Translations under genes and position numbers: made by a program
Shown here: in pieces, positions 13,896 to 25,729 of the stretch
Position numbering within the stretch: the stretch's first letter is position 1
Layout: each line of letters opens with the position of its first letter
Assembly: GCA_028564675.1 (NCBI GenBank)
Contig: JAOVVO010000014.1
Location: forward strand, 124,001 to 188,000
Length of the DNA stretch: 64,000 nucleotides
From: Onchocerca lupi
Taxonomy: Eukaryota; Nematoda; Chromadorea; Rhabditida; Onchocercidae
Direction: 5' to 3'
Notes under the pieces: model-generated
Told to the model about the DNA's origin: nothing
Database searches by the model: none
Seen by the model: the letters and a program-made list of their open reading frames with translations, nothing else

Positions 13896-14038
13896 CTGCA
13901 CCATAATCTCATTTAAAATTCTTTTGAGGATTCTAGAAGGGAAATTAAATAAAAATTTAAGCTGAGTGAAAATTTAAATTAAATAAAAATTTTCCTCGTA
14001 GAATCTTCAAAAGAACTTTAAATGAAATTGTAGTGCAG
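13896..14038. repeat. Long terminal-inverted-repeat foldback element (MITE-like)
   Basis: The left arm starts with CTGCACCATAATCTCATTTA and the right arm ends with the reverse complement of a near-identical block (CTGCACTACAATTTCATTTA). Similarity runs inward for about 50 bp per arm with roughly 8-10 mismatches, through TTCTTTTGA.GATTCTA. The 40-45 bp centre is itself A/T repetitive. The size and arm structure fit a miniature inverted-repeat element; no coding capacity. Confidence 0.7.
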
Positions 14039-14538
14039 TTTTGAAGAAAATGATTTCTCAAGAAGTTAAATGAAAAAAATTCTCACTGAAGTTGTCATAA
14101 AATCGCAACTATTCAACAATTTTTGCTCAATATTTCTGGTCGTACTTGTAGCGATGCACTGTTTTCATTCAGCATGCAATCTATCAAGATATTTGGAAAA
14201 AATAAATAAATTCATATTGCAGTTGTAATGATATCATTTGAAACACACGAAATTCTTGAAAAAGCTATCATGTGCTCCTATGTTTTGATAATATCTATTT
14301 GTTCGTCTTTCGTAACTTAACCAAAAGATGCTTTCGATCTCAAACTTCAATTATTCACTGATTGTTGAGTTTCGTTAAAAAATTGTTCATTTCAAGACAA
14401 AAAGCCATTTTCAGTTGAATGTTTATTACGAAAATAATGCTTTTGCAAATGGTTACTTTGATACAATGAATCTACATCAATTCAATCAGTGCTTATTTTA
14501 ATTGTTCCAGTGATGTGTCTACGACAGTATTGTAATAT

Positions 14539-14595
14539 AGTACCTGTTCCTGTACCTTGTAGTTGTTTGACATCGCCCAGTACCTGTTCCTGCAC
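14539..14595. repeat. Short direct repeat, 40-bp period
   Basis: AGTACCTGTTCCTG followed by TAC or CAC occurs at 14,539 and again at 14,579, separated by unrelated sequence. Two copies only. Confidence 0.6.
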
Positions 14596-15186
14596 TTTTC
14601 AATGACATTTTAGTGCGTCGCCAATGACGTATGTTATTTATCTTGTTTTAAACGTACAAATTTCCCAGTAAAAAATCAAAAAAAATCACTGAAAATATCT
14701 GGAATGTAAGAATATCATCAAAATATACTCGACATTTATATTATGAAAAATGATCACTGATCATTTCACGATTACATCTTTCATGAAATTTTCTAAAAAT
14801 ATTCACTGATGAATTACAAATCTTTCAGTGACATTCAACATGATTGTTACATTCAAATGAACTTCAAAAAATGTGCCTTTGGAATCTTGAAATTATAAGG
14901 CTGAATTCGTCATAAAGTTCATATTTTGCTCTATCGAGGTTCCACTGTGAAATATTCGATTACTTGTACTGAACTGTTATTATCATAGTGTAAGCAAACT
15001 TGGGTATTGAGTTGAATTTATTTAAATGAATTTTTCATCATTTCTTTAAATCTTGAATTTGATTTTCTTATTTTTGTACGAAATTCAACTTTTGATCAAT
15101 CATTATTGAAAATCTTTGCTCTGTATTTCCATTATCCAAATTTCCATTGTGCCATTTTGAAAAAGAAAATATTTCATGCAATATTA

Positions 15187-15214
15187 TTGTACTGATCAGA
15201 AATGATCAGTACAA
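15187..15214. other. Perfect 12-bp-arm hairpin with GAAA loop
   Basis: TTGTACTGATCA and its exact reverse complement TGATCAGTACAA flank the tetraloop GAAA. A related 9+1+9 palindrome (AAATGATCA C TGATCATTT) lies about 440 bp away near 14,748-14,766. Confidence 0.75.
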
Positions 15215-16092
15215 CACGAATTCATTGAAATATTATGTTTTGGTGATTCCGAGATCATAGAATTCATGAATATGGGCTGGTGGTACCGATACTCGCGCAG
15301 TACATTGTTGTATGAATTTGTTTTACTATTTGCTACGCCATGATCAAATTGTGATATATATACTTTGATACTTCGCAGCATATTTTTATTAAAAAACCAG
15401 ATTTCAAACCTATCCTCTCTCTAATTTGGGGATACTACTAATAAGAGCGCAATCCAAACTTGAGGAAGCATTAATAAGATTGCTTTAGTAATAGTCTTCA
15501 GCTCTAGGCCATCATCTTCTTAAAGTCTGCGCAAAATGATCATATTCTAATCAGTGATCATACTCTCTCTCAGATGCTATTCATCAATGTGTTATGCTAA
15601 AGTTTGTTGATGAATTGAACTGGTAACAAAATAAAATTTTGACGACAAGTGCTTCATTTCAGTATAAGATAGTTCAACACATAATCTGATGAAATGTCGA
15701 AATTTCTTGAAATAAAAGTCAGTTTTCAAACAATTGATTCATTATCCTTTATTTTTCATCATCACTAAGACAAATATGACGTATAGGATAGGCACAAGCG
15801 TTACGAATTGCAAATTTTTATTTAAATCCAATTCTTGCAATAACAGGCAATAATTTCTTAATAATTGCTGTTATAGTATAAGTATTTCAGTATTAGTCGA
15901 ATCTCTGAAAAATATTTGTTTATTTGTTTTTCTTCATAAAATGAAGTATTAAGCTTGGAAATGGATACGAATTGTAGAAACAGATTGCGTAGAGAAATTG
16001 GGCATATGCTGTATGGCTTCTGAGTTTTTCTAATTTTGAATATTTTTTGTGATGTTCCAACAACAAAACCAACGCTTATTTTTTTAAAGAAA

Positions 16093-16093
<1 letters not shown>

Positions 16094-16124
<31 letters not shown>
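16094..16124. repeat. Poly(A) run
   Basis: About 31 consecutive A residues. It could be the tail of an old retroposed copy or slippage; no recognisable source sequence precedes it. Confidence 0.85.
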
Positions 16125-16125
<1 letters not shown>

Positions 16126-18109
16126 GCAAAATAACGATTTGCCTCACTGAAATTCTTCTTCAAACTTGATTTTACAAATAAAATATGAGATATCTGCAGG
16201 AAAAAAACCAGAAGTCAGTTAACTTTTGCAACTAAATGTGCTATTTAACTCATTTCACGTCAAGTTTTGCTCAACGCAAATATGGAACTATCAGTATTCC
16301 CACAGAATTAGTTATATCGATGAATTGGATTTAAAATTGAATAAAACTTAGCACATTGCAATTGACTTTGAGGATTTATATTTATTGGTGTTTAATTTTT
16401 CAAAAAGTTTCCCATTTGTTGTTGTAACTAGTGAAAAGAAGCACAAAATGAATTAACTCTTCAAACCATTCATTCTATATTGAATGACAAAAATACAGTA
16501 GTACTATTTATGTATACTCTTGCCATTTTGTCCAGAACCCTCAAATACCCTAATATCGTATGATAATAAAAGCAAACGATTAAACAGGAAATCATTTTCT
16601 GTTTGTGACATGCCTAAAACGACTTAAATGCTCACATAATTTGTCATCGCTGAAAATGTGACACTCATCTAATACGTCAAATAATCTAAGAAATGAATGA
16701 AACATTAATTACATATATTAATATTTACAATCTTTTCTGTGTTTTGTTCTTATATATATATATATATATTTACAATCGAGTTTTATTATTAAGCAAGCTC
16801 TCCAGTTCACTTAAATTCATTCTTGCCTCAAATTTTGGTCAATACAAGAATTATTTCTCATGGGGAAGGCAAAATGATGGGAAGTCTTGCAATCTATTAA
16901 CATAGGAAAGAATTTGGGATTTTAAAAAGTTTTCATAAATACAGTTTCTAACATCGTATTTATAGGAACCATTTGTTATTACCACTTTGCACTGCCCTAA
17001 AATACTATTCAATTGAAAAATCAAATGTGGAGAAAAGTGGTAACCAATGATATTAAAAATAAAAAAATACATTCCATATTAATACGTGATACCAATGGAT
17101 TACCTTCGAGAGATATACTTTATCGTAGCATGAAAGACTGAAACGAAATTGCATCAAATGAGACAAAAGTGATTGATCAGGCTATTTTCATGCATAATGA
17201 GATTACCGAGATGTGGAAACAATTACAATCTCTATGATTTACGAGATATATATTTACGTTAGATGGAAATTAGTTAATTCATAATTTACATCTTGGATAA
17301 TACGGTGGCGTTTAGTAAGCAGATAATTGGAAGCGAACGTGAGTCGCAGAATATATAAAAGTTTTAAATATAAAACGAAGAAGGAGAAGTGGGAAGAAGG
17401 GAAAGGGACAAGACTGAAGTTCTTTTAACGAGAAATGAAAAATAAACAACTGCTTTCGCGCATTAAATTAATATTTTCATCTCGTGTATTCTTTCAACAT
17501 GGAACAGCTCTGCAATACTTATCATTCTTTCAGCGAATTCTGCTCCCATGGGAAACTGCAACAAAGATAACCGATGAAACGGATATTTCGCGGAATGATT
17601 ATGCAAAAGCAAAACAACAAACTGTCGGAGAAGCTGATTTTAAATTGATGTGATAGAAACGAATCTTTAGCTAAAGAAGATTTTATTGATAAATGGAAGA
17701 GTGTAGAAACTGATCTAGAAAACTGTTCTAGAAAACTCGTAGCAAAAGTGTTGTTGGAAAACCTCTTTCATCCCAAAATCCGAGCCTTACAAATTCTTTC
17801 GGAGGCTCATCACCTCTCCTGATCTCCAATGTGTAGCTTCATTATTGGTCGACTTCGCTTTATTTATTTGTCAATCAGAGTATTTCAGCCGCAAACATGT
17901 TCATCGTTTTAGCAAGAAACATATCTGTCCTTTTTTCATAAACATTTTTCTCTGTTTGGTGGTAAACTATTGTTTTGGCAGTAAACATGTCGGTAAATAT
18001 GTAATTCTACGAAAAAAAGGAAAGCACGGTAAACCTTCTTTTTCTTCTTCGTTTTCTTTTTCTTTTTTATTTTAAAAAAAAGAAAACCGACTTATTGATC
18101 CATTTGAAA

Positions 18110-18880
18110 CTATGGTTCTTGATCTTTAACGTCCTTTGTTTCATTAATTATATTTTTCGGATTTTTTCGATACAAACAACGTCCTGTTTTCGATATTTTT
18201 TGAACAATATAAAATGGCAATTTTCGAGATAAAAATTTCGAAGTATCATGAGCAAAATTATAAGCAGTTTGGGATTTTAATAAGTAAATATCCAAAAAAG
18301 ATCGAATGTGCAAGAAATTTTGGAATAACTTTTTAAACTTTAATGATGAGCTTCAAATTGGGGGAATCATGATATGAAGCAACCAGCTGCGAATTACTAC
18401 AATTATTGCTATCTTTATCATGAAATCAGTCAGTAAATGTTTTTATTGCCATGAACAGTAGCATCTACTGTATCATCTTCATTCGATGATGATTCAATGC
18501 AGGATCGATGAGTATGAGGATGATCAAAGAAGTGAAGAAGATATTAATTATTTCATGGATAAAATCCGACATTTTCTGTCTCGACCACGACATTAAAATA
18601 TGATGAACATTAATCTTTTCTTGAAATTCAGTTTGCTTAAAAACTTCAACTTCAAGAAATTTAGTCGTTTTGTCTTCTGTAACATTAACAGGATCTTTGA
18701 AGAATCTCGCAAAGCTGACGAGATGTTGAAAGAAGTCCATCTGATCATCAAGGATGCTTTATTCCTTGAAATGGCTTCTTCAAAACGATTTAAATTTTCT
18801 CTTACATGTTCGCAAAATAATACCTTAATTCTCTTGTAGTAGCCGGAGCATTTCCATGAAGCTAATCTAATTTTTATCAT
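18110..18880 (-). pseudogene. Degenerate coding-like patch, possibly retroelement gag debris
   Basis: Two overlapping minus-strand frames between 18,880 and 18,465 contain protein-like segments (ENLNRFEEAISRNKASL, then FFQHLVSFARFFKDP and FLEVEVFKQTEF). A third segment further along the same strand at 18,313-18,110 reads SRKLPFYIVQKISKTG. The coding signal jumping between frames suggests decay. Helical charged segments followed by a KLP-type motif in this order recall BEL/Pao gag proteins, but this is a weak impression without a characteristic motif. No LTRs or pol domains were seen nearby. Confidence 0.28.
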
Positions 18881-19680
18881 TCAATTTAGATAAAAAATTG
18901 AATGATTTTTTTAACATCGATCCATGTTATCAAATTTTCAAGTAAAAGTTTTGGGTCGTTTCAGATAATGCTAATCGAACAACAACCATCCGCAGGCATT
19001 GTCTTATTTCTTCTTTTAAAATAATGTATTATTTTGCATTTTGAATAAAACAACACAAATATTGTCCATGAAATCTATCTTATTCCTTTTTTTACAATAA
19101 TCAGCATCTTTTCAATTGCAACTACTGCAAGATTAGTCAACACTAATTGTGATGACATCTCACAGCTGTCAAAAAATATTTCGTTCTGAAAAACAACCTT
19201 ACGGTCCAAATAGATATTAACATAATTAATATTCAAGAATGAATTCAATAAAATCTAATAATTGATAGGCCAGTAATGTGAATTTAAGACAAAACTGTCA
19301 AGTTTAATTAACGATTGGGCATTGATTTTTTATCGTTTTCTTCCCAGAAAATAGCAGAACAATCGCATCATGTTAAATATGTTAAACATTGGATATATTG
19401 AACCGATGATGCAGGTGAGCAATACATAATTTTCTTTATGAAATTGATTAGAATGCAAAACTTCAAATTCATTAAGCAAGTGAAGTACTTCTAAGTTTTC
19501 GACTTGCTGGATTTGATTTGAAACACTGAGCAGAATTCCACTGAATTATAGCATCGAGTGCACTGCCATCAATAAATTGGTTTAAATATGACACATTCTT
19601 GTTTATTTGATTAAACATGACAATAAAGAATTTTTTCAGATTCATTCTGAACTTAAGCTGTTTTCAGTTTTACTTATGAT

Positions 19681-19790
19681 ATCTATCTATATAAATAAAA
19701 ATGTAAATGTTCATTTTTTTAAATCTTAAATCCGAAAGTTTTTGCTTATTGCCCTGAAATCTGATACAATATTGCATTCGAATGGATGCC
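19681..19790. repeat. Dispersed repeat copy 1 (Helitron-like head?)
   Basis: The copy carries ATCTATATAAATAAAA at 19,685 and TGATACAATATTGCATTC at 19,762-19,779. The same two blocks, at almost the same spacing (77 against 79 bp), recur at 39,742 and 39,821. The TATATAAAA ... GATACA layout resembles heads of Helitron-type and other dispersed invertebrate repeats. Family identity is not established. Confidence 0.5.
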
Positions 19791-20703
19791 TGCTTTTATA
19801 AATTGTTAATTTACATGCATTTCTACAGCTCATCTGGTTAAATCGAAAATAAAGAAAAGAGAAATCAAGTGAAAAAGAAAATCGCTCATGACTGAAGATA
19901 TTTTCCGTCGAAATTTTCTTGCACATTTGACCGAAAGTATCTTCAGCCATATGCGGTTTATATTTTTCTCATAAACTCTCTTAAAGATGAAGTAGAGCAG
20001 GTATAAATTTGTCGGAAAAGTTTTTTATTTATGTTGTTGTGAAAAAGAATTTATGTTATTGTGAAAAAGACGACTTCTGTTTCAAGAAAGAATTATTAAT
20101 AGACGGAACAGTGACTCTTCGTTACAAACAATTAGAGAATATCCATGTTAATTGATCACTGGGTTATTCTTTTCTTTATTGCTCGAAGAGAAGAATAATC
20201 TCAATTGAATTGTCGAATTGTTGCTACTGCTGTGTTGATTTGAACTCCAAACAGTTGCCACTACTGCATTTGTGTAAGAACTTGAATTTGAACTGCTCCT
20301 ATTGCTGTGTTGGTGTAAGAACTGACTTGAGCTTGCATCAGTTTTAGTCACACAGTTCGATGACAGCAGGAGTTTAAGTTCAAATCCAAACTCAGTCACA
20401 AGTCAATTTCGAAAGTAAATTGGTTTATGATTGATTGATCTCACTTTGTTTATCTGTAAATTGGAGCATTTACGGTAAACATGTTTAAACTTACGGCTTG
20501 TTGATCTCTTTGAAACTATGTCGCGCTATTTGAACTTTAATATTTCTTGCATGCCATGATTTTCCTGTTGGGGAAAAAGATCTGATAATTGTAATTTGGC
20601 TTGTAGTCTAGCTGGATTAAAGATTGCTTCTTTTTGCTATTGTGACTCCGCTAGGTTAGCAGTGGGATTTATTGAGTTTATACAAAATTATACACAAAAT
20701 CAC

Positions 20704-20749
20704 GTCTATAAATAGTAAGGATTAAATTTGTCTATAAATAGTAAGGATT
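20704..20749. repeat. Tandem duplication, 26-bp period
   Basis: GTCTATAAATAGTAAGGATT occurs twice in a row, 6 bp apart. Two copies only. Confidence 0.8.
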
Positions 20750-22863
20750 GAATGAACAATTAAACAATGAAGAAGATATTAACAATTATTTGGATGCTCA
20801 CTACGTTGTCGTACTTTTCTTTTGTGACTGTCATTCTCTTTCCGTTCTACCATTGCTGTTGCTCCTACTAAAGTATCGCTTGTACTGTCGAAACCGTCTT
20901 CAAAGTTGAAGTAAGATTGAACTACCGCTGATATTGATCATTTTGCCGCTGTTATTGAAGATATTGCTTCGAACGCAGTGATATTACAGACCGATCGAAG
21001 ACACACAACTGGTTTAGTACTGGTTAAGCCGACAATTTTATCATTATTCTTTTAAATTCCTTCTATTACTCGAATCTAGACTGAAAGCTCGCTTTAAAAG
21101 TTGACTGATAACGTATCACTATTATTGATGGAAGATTGAGCAAAATGAAATTTGACAGGTTTTTTGGTTTGTAAAACAAGCTCTACAAAGTCATCTATAA
21201 ATAGTCCTGTTGTCAATTATTTCTCTATGATAGAATAACATTAGCATATATTCTCTTAATATGAAATTCATAGAATATTGATGCAAAACATCTAAAATTT
21301 TTTATGAGATTTTTGAAAACTTTATGTATTATTTTTGCCCTGACGGTTCCATTTTCGAATAGATCGATTGCATCTCCAATTTTTTTTTTCTACCATTCAC
21401 ATATGACCCATAAAGCTGACAAGATGTTACTCAGCATTATTCACTATTTCATATGGAAAACGATATATTTGTATCCATTCACTTATTTTCATATTATAGT
21501 CAATTTTTTGTTTGTATGTTCGGGTATCCAAATATTTTTATCGATATAATAATGTGGACTATTTTTATTTTGTATTAAATCCATTTTTTTTTTCATCACT
21601 ACCGACAGTGTAATGATCTTCTCGATATTCTCTTCCCCAAATAATTAAATTTCATTTCACACAAGGGCACTTCCACCATGGAGGATTTTTGAAAACTTTT
21701 CACAGGTAATTAAAGCACCCAGATTTTATTTATGCAAAAGATAGGAAAAGAACATTCTGAGAAATTCTTTAGTATCAAATGACGCCCAAAGCTTTTTCAA
21801 TTCGATCTTAGCAATGGCAAGAGAATTAAAGATGAGGATATTTATGTCACCTTGAATCCATCTTTATCCCTGTCATATCCGCTGAATTGTTTATCAGATG
21901 TCGATTTTCGAGACATTTTGAAATTTCGAGTAGATTATGAGATTGTTTGGAGCACACTTATTCCAGCTAATAAATTGTTCATTTATGTGATGAAATGAGA
22001 GTATTTATGTGCTGCCAATATCTAAATATAATTAGGATGGGGTTCTCAATTCACGTGAGCTCGCACATTATAATGTTATTTCAACAAACATAGAATTGAT
22101 CACATTTGCAGCGAGTTATATACTACTATGATTGATATTTTGCCGTATTCAATAGTTATTGGCTTAATGTGCATAGTTTTTTTAAAAGAAACATACAAAA
22201 CAAACTATTGTAATTAGCATTATTTATGATTAAAAATTTGCAGTGACATTAAATTCTAAAAGTTTCTTCTTTGAAGTTGTCAGGGAAGTGGACTAAGTAA
22301 GTTTTTGGAGAAGGCAATACATCAATGGTATTTCGGAGTTGGAAATGACCAAGTTATTTTATCTTATTGATGTGAATAATTTTTTGTATCTAAAGGAGAT
22401 TTAGCGGGAAGGATTCATTTTCAAACATGCCACCGAACTGTCTCAAAATCCACCAGTGACTTGAAATATGAATGAAGAGAATGATAATTTTATCAGCAAT
22501 ATTCTCTAGAAAGGGTTTAGAAACTGTGTGTGCGCCATCACTTTCATTTCTTTATCTCTTTCTCTATATGCACAAGTTTTTACTTCGTCATAAAACCTTG
22601 ACTAAATCTGCAAAAATTACAAATTAATACTTTTCACAGGGAATTCTCGTCATAAATTATCATATATTTTTGAATCTAAAACACAACCGTAATACTAAAA
22701 CTCCGAAAATAAATACTTAAACTATTTCAAGAAAATTTAGTCCTCCAAAAACAAACAAAAATACCATTTGAAATTCAAAGACTTCAATTTTTACAATAGA
22801 AAAGTCTGAATAACTGTAATGCAAATAAAAGTGTATAGAGCAAGAATAACATTCACAATGTAA

Positions 22864-23200
22864 CTAAAGTAAAGCACAAGATTTCTTTTCCTGAAATGGA
22901 TTGTGATTATCGATAGGTCCACTGACGAGCATATCATGCGGCTTTTCTCGTTCGCAATATTCTATTAAACTGTAAAAAAAGATGAAAAATAAGGAGTTGA
23001 ATAATAAAATATCCCATTAGTGTTAAATAATATGACAAAATATCATCTAAATTGCCATTAAATTGGCAAATTTAAGTTGAAATCAAGAGAAATTACTTCT
23101 AATTAAACAAAACCCACTCTTTGGATACTTCTGATACTTTCTTTCGTGAAATTTGTGCTTCAATACGAAGCTGTTCTGTTTGCACTCGAATCTGATCCAT
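22864..23200 (-). CDS. Heterotrimeric G-protein gamma subunit
   Basis: Two exons, 23200-23118 and 22969-22864 (TAG), encode 62 residues. The protein begins MDQIRVQTEQLRIEAQISRK, has the G-gamma core (KVSEVSKDLIEYCE), the NPF motif (DNHNPFQEKKS) and a terminal CALL box. The last Leu predicts geranylgeranylation of Cys59 and membrane anchoring with a G-beta partner. Size (60-75 residues) and every landmark fit the family, and it resembles the short nematode GPC-type subunits. The donor is placed at AAAGA|GTGGGT; this makes codon Asp28 across the intron and gives the expected KDLIEYC. The 148-bp intron ends in TTTTTTTACAG. An acceptor-like TTTTCTAG about 25 bp before the ATG could be a trans-splice site. 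Confidence 0.93.
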
Positions 23201-25729
23201 TAAACCAAATAAATTTCGTTGAATCTAGAAAATTCTAACAACTGCATAATCAATTCAATTCAAATCAAATGAATAAAAAATTCGAACTTTCGATTTGCAG
23301 AATCTGAAATTATAAGCAACTGAAAAATTAGTATGCAAATTTATAAAAATATATGGCTTTCTGCACGAATAAGTAAACGCAAGAAGCGGAAGCACAAGTT
23401 AATATTAAAATAAATCTAAAAAATAAAGAAATATAAAGCAAAATTAGAAAAGACTATGCGTAGAATATTACCAAGCGCTAGATTGATTTCTGAAAGAAGC
23501 AGTAAGCTTCTCCATGCATTACCTTGGCAACTAATTGATGAGAGGTTGACTGATGCAGGATGCATTCTCAACAACTCTCCAAATATATGCAAATTTTGTT
23601 CATTTTATATCTTGACATGAAATATTGATTGCAGACGACGAAAAATTGCGCGCAAATAGTAGTTGTTAGCAGTGCTCAGTAAATTAGAGACTTTCACAAT
23701 TAAATTAATTGACATTTTCTTTACTTCGCTTATATTTGTCCTCACAATATATAATTTAATTCTTTTTCGTAAGGCAGGTTTAAATTAAAAAGATATATCG
23801 CTGACTAGCAATCATTTTTATCGCATGATTATTATCATTTCAGGCGGTAAAAGATTTCTTCCAGTGATTCTGCTAAAGCATGATGATACGAATGCTTTCT
23901 AATAAATTAGAAAACATTCATATTATTATGCTTTGAGAAGGTGACAATTAAAGAGATTGAATTATGATGAAATTTTGTTCCAGAAGCTTCAAACAGACCA
24001 AGAGAAAAGCCAGGCAGATGGCTACCACCAGATACCTACATATCAACCACTGCTCTTGTTGACTCCAGCAATCGAATCGGTATATGATTCCACTGAAGTG
24101 ATAATCAATAATATGCTGTTATTGACAGATTATTCAAATTTTTCATTTTTTCGTCTTAAGGATTGTTTGAATATGTCCTGCTCGTTTAAATAAATAATAA
24201 TATGCTAGGTTGAATATAAAGAAAATCAATAAACACACTCAAAACTTTACTTCGAAAAAAGAGCAGAATTTTTTGCGATTGAGCAAGCATTTTATATTCC
24301 CCATTTCAATGATTATTGAATGAGGAAGCAAGTTAAATATAGAGTTTAGATTAATGGTCATGTATACAGCAGCTGTTTTGTGGCAGATTTTTGATTGACG
24401 ATGAATATAATTAGACTCTCATGCTGACTCTTGCAGAGATTTTGGAAATTCATTAACGACATGAGTAAGCACGCGTGGGATATTGTAACCAATTAAAATA
24501 ATGATAAGTGTTAGTGGGAAGTTGCAATTAATAAAACAGGTAAGCATTTGACTGAGAGTCATAGGTTTGCAGGTTGCATAATAAGCTGAAATAGCAGTTG
24601 GTGGCATTGACAGATGAAATGAACTAAGTGGACAAAGAAATTTAAAAATGAGAGTTGTAACGAATGGTGAGAAAAGCCTCAGTAGTGTGATGACAGCTCA
24701 GGCTTAGCAGCAATAGCAGTAGGAATATAGCCAATCAATCCTCTTTGAAGATATCAATGGGACAAGAAACAATGATGCGTCACCAAATGGTTCAATCCAG
24801 TCTAATTTAACCGCGACACCGCGGTTACCATTAATAGAAGTATTCACTATTCCGATCCAGCAATGGAAAAAACTTGACTATGAAAGATGAAATTGAAATA
24901 GTATACAATGTATATGAAAATTCACATTTCTAGTCAACAACAGATTTTTAATTTTTTGCAAGTTATCATCAGAATAAAGGTATTACGGGATTAGAATTTG
25001 CTCTCACATTATAATACTAAAAAACGCTAAAGGAACAGATAGATAGGAATACCTTTAAATCACTCTTATTAACTCTTCATCATCAACCTTTTTACTTTGT
25101 TGATTTCCAGTTTTTTATTTATTTTTTGAATTTATGATACAGCGATAACAGCAACACTTAATTTTTTGATTTGTAACTGTATCTATAAGAAGTGTGAATT
25201 GTCTTACTCCAATGTTAAGTATAATGAATTTACAAAAATAAGCCAATGAACAGTTTTTTTTTTTTTTTTTTAATTTTACAAAAAAGAAGCTAAACACCAA
25301 ATCTATTTAATTTGCATCATGCGAGAAAAGCCGCACAGCTAGCAATTTACTTATAAATTAAACACTTGAATGGAATTTTCGATACTTCTATAATGGTTCA
25401 CAATTTCAAAATATTAACAAAAGAAAACAACCATGAACAAAAAATTATGACCTCAACAAACATTTTAAAAATATTTTTGCAACATTAAAAACCTGCAAAT
25501 ATGAACTGAGCAAAGAAGTAATACATGAATACCAGTGAAAACGAGATAAAATGACTTCATAAATAAATTGCAATAGTAAGAAACGAGAATCTTTATAAAT
25601 ATGAATTGGATTAGAAAATATCATTTTTGCACATAATCAAAACAACAAGAAAATTTCGAGATAAATAGGACTAAACTATACATCATATTTTTTTAACAAT
25701 TTACCTCACCAGTATCTGATATCGGTACC
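23201..25729. other. Intergenic region between G-gamma and CLCC1-like genes
   Basis: AT-rich with no confirmed gene. A 62-codon ATG-to-stop frame at 24,419-24,607 (listed separately) is the only sequence with some protein character. A plus-strand frame at 23,957-24,193 is judged chance. Confidence 0.55.
24419..24607 (-). CDS. Small ORF with one predicted membrane segment, unproven
   Basis: A single uninterrupted ATG-to-TGA frame of 62 codons. It has a polar N-terminus with three Cys, a hydrophobic stretch (FPLTLIIILIGYNIP) and a charged tail (NEFPKSLQESA). Codon use looks more balanced than the flanks. No family recognised and no neighbouring exon found. It may be a small membrane protein, an exon of a longer gene, or chance. 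Confidence 0.25.
   Translation of the reverse strand: MPPTAISAYYATCKPMTLSQMLTCFINCNFPLTLIIILIGYNIPRVLTHVVNEFPKSLQESA

Larger units (their letters stand above)
7990..22860. other. Long gene-poor region
   Basis: I see no gene supported by both frame and splice signals. Contents are a poly(T) run at 8,349-8,366, GC-richer ORF patches at 8,960-9,420 and 10,950-11,570, a CA microsatellite, a foldback element at 13,896-14,038, a perfect hairpin at 15,187, a poly(A) run at 16,094-16,124, a degenerate coding-like patch at 18.1-18.9 kb, a dispersed repeat head at 19,681 and short tandem duplications near 14,539-14,595 and 20,704-20,749. Confidence 0.55.

Noticed and set aside
20148..20399. Ser/Asn-rich 83-codon minus-strand ORF
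   Set aside because: Low-complexity composition arises from imperfect short repeats; no splice sites or neighbouring exons support it.
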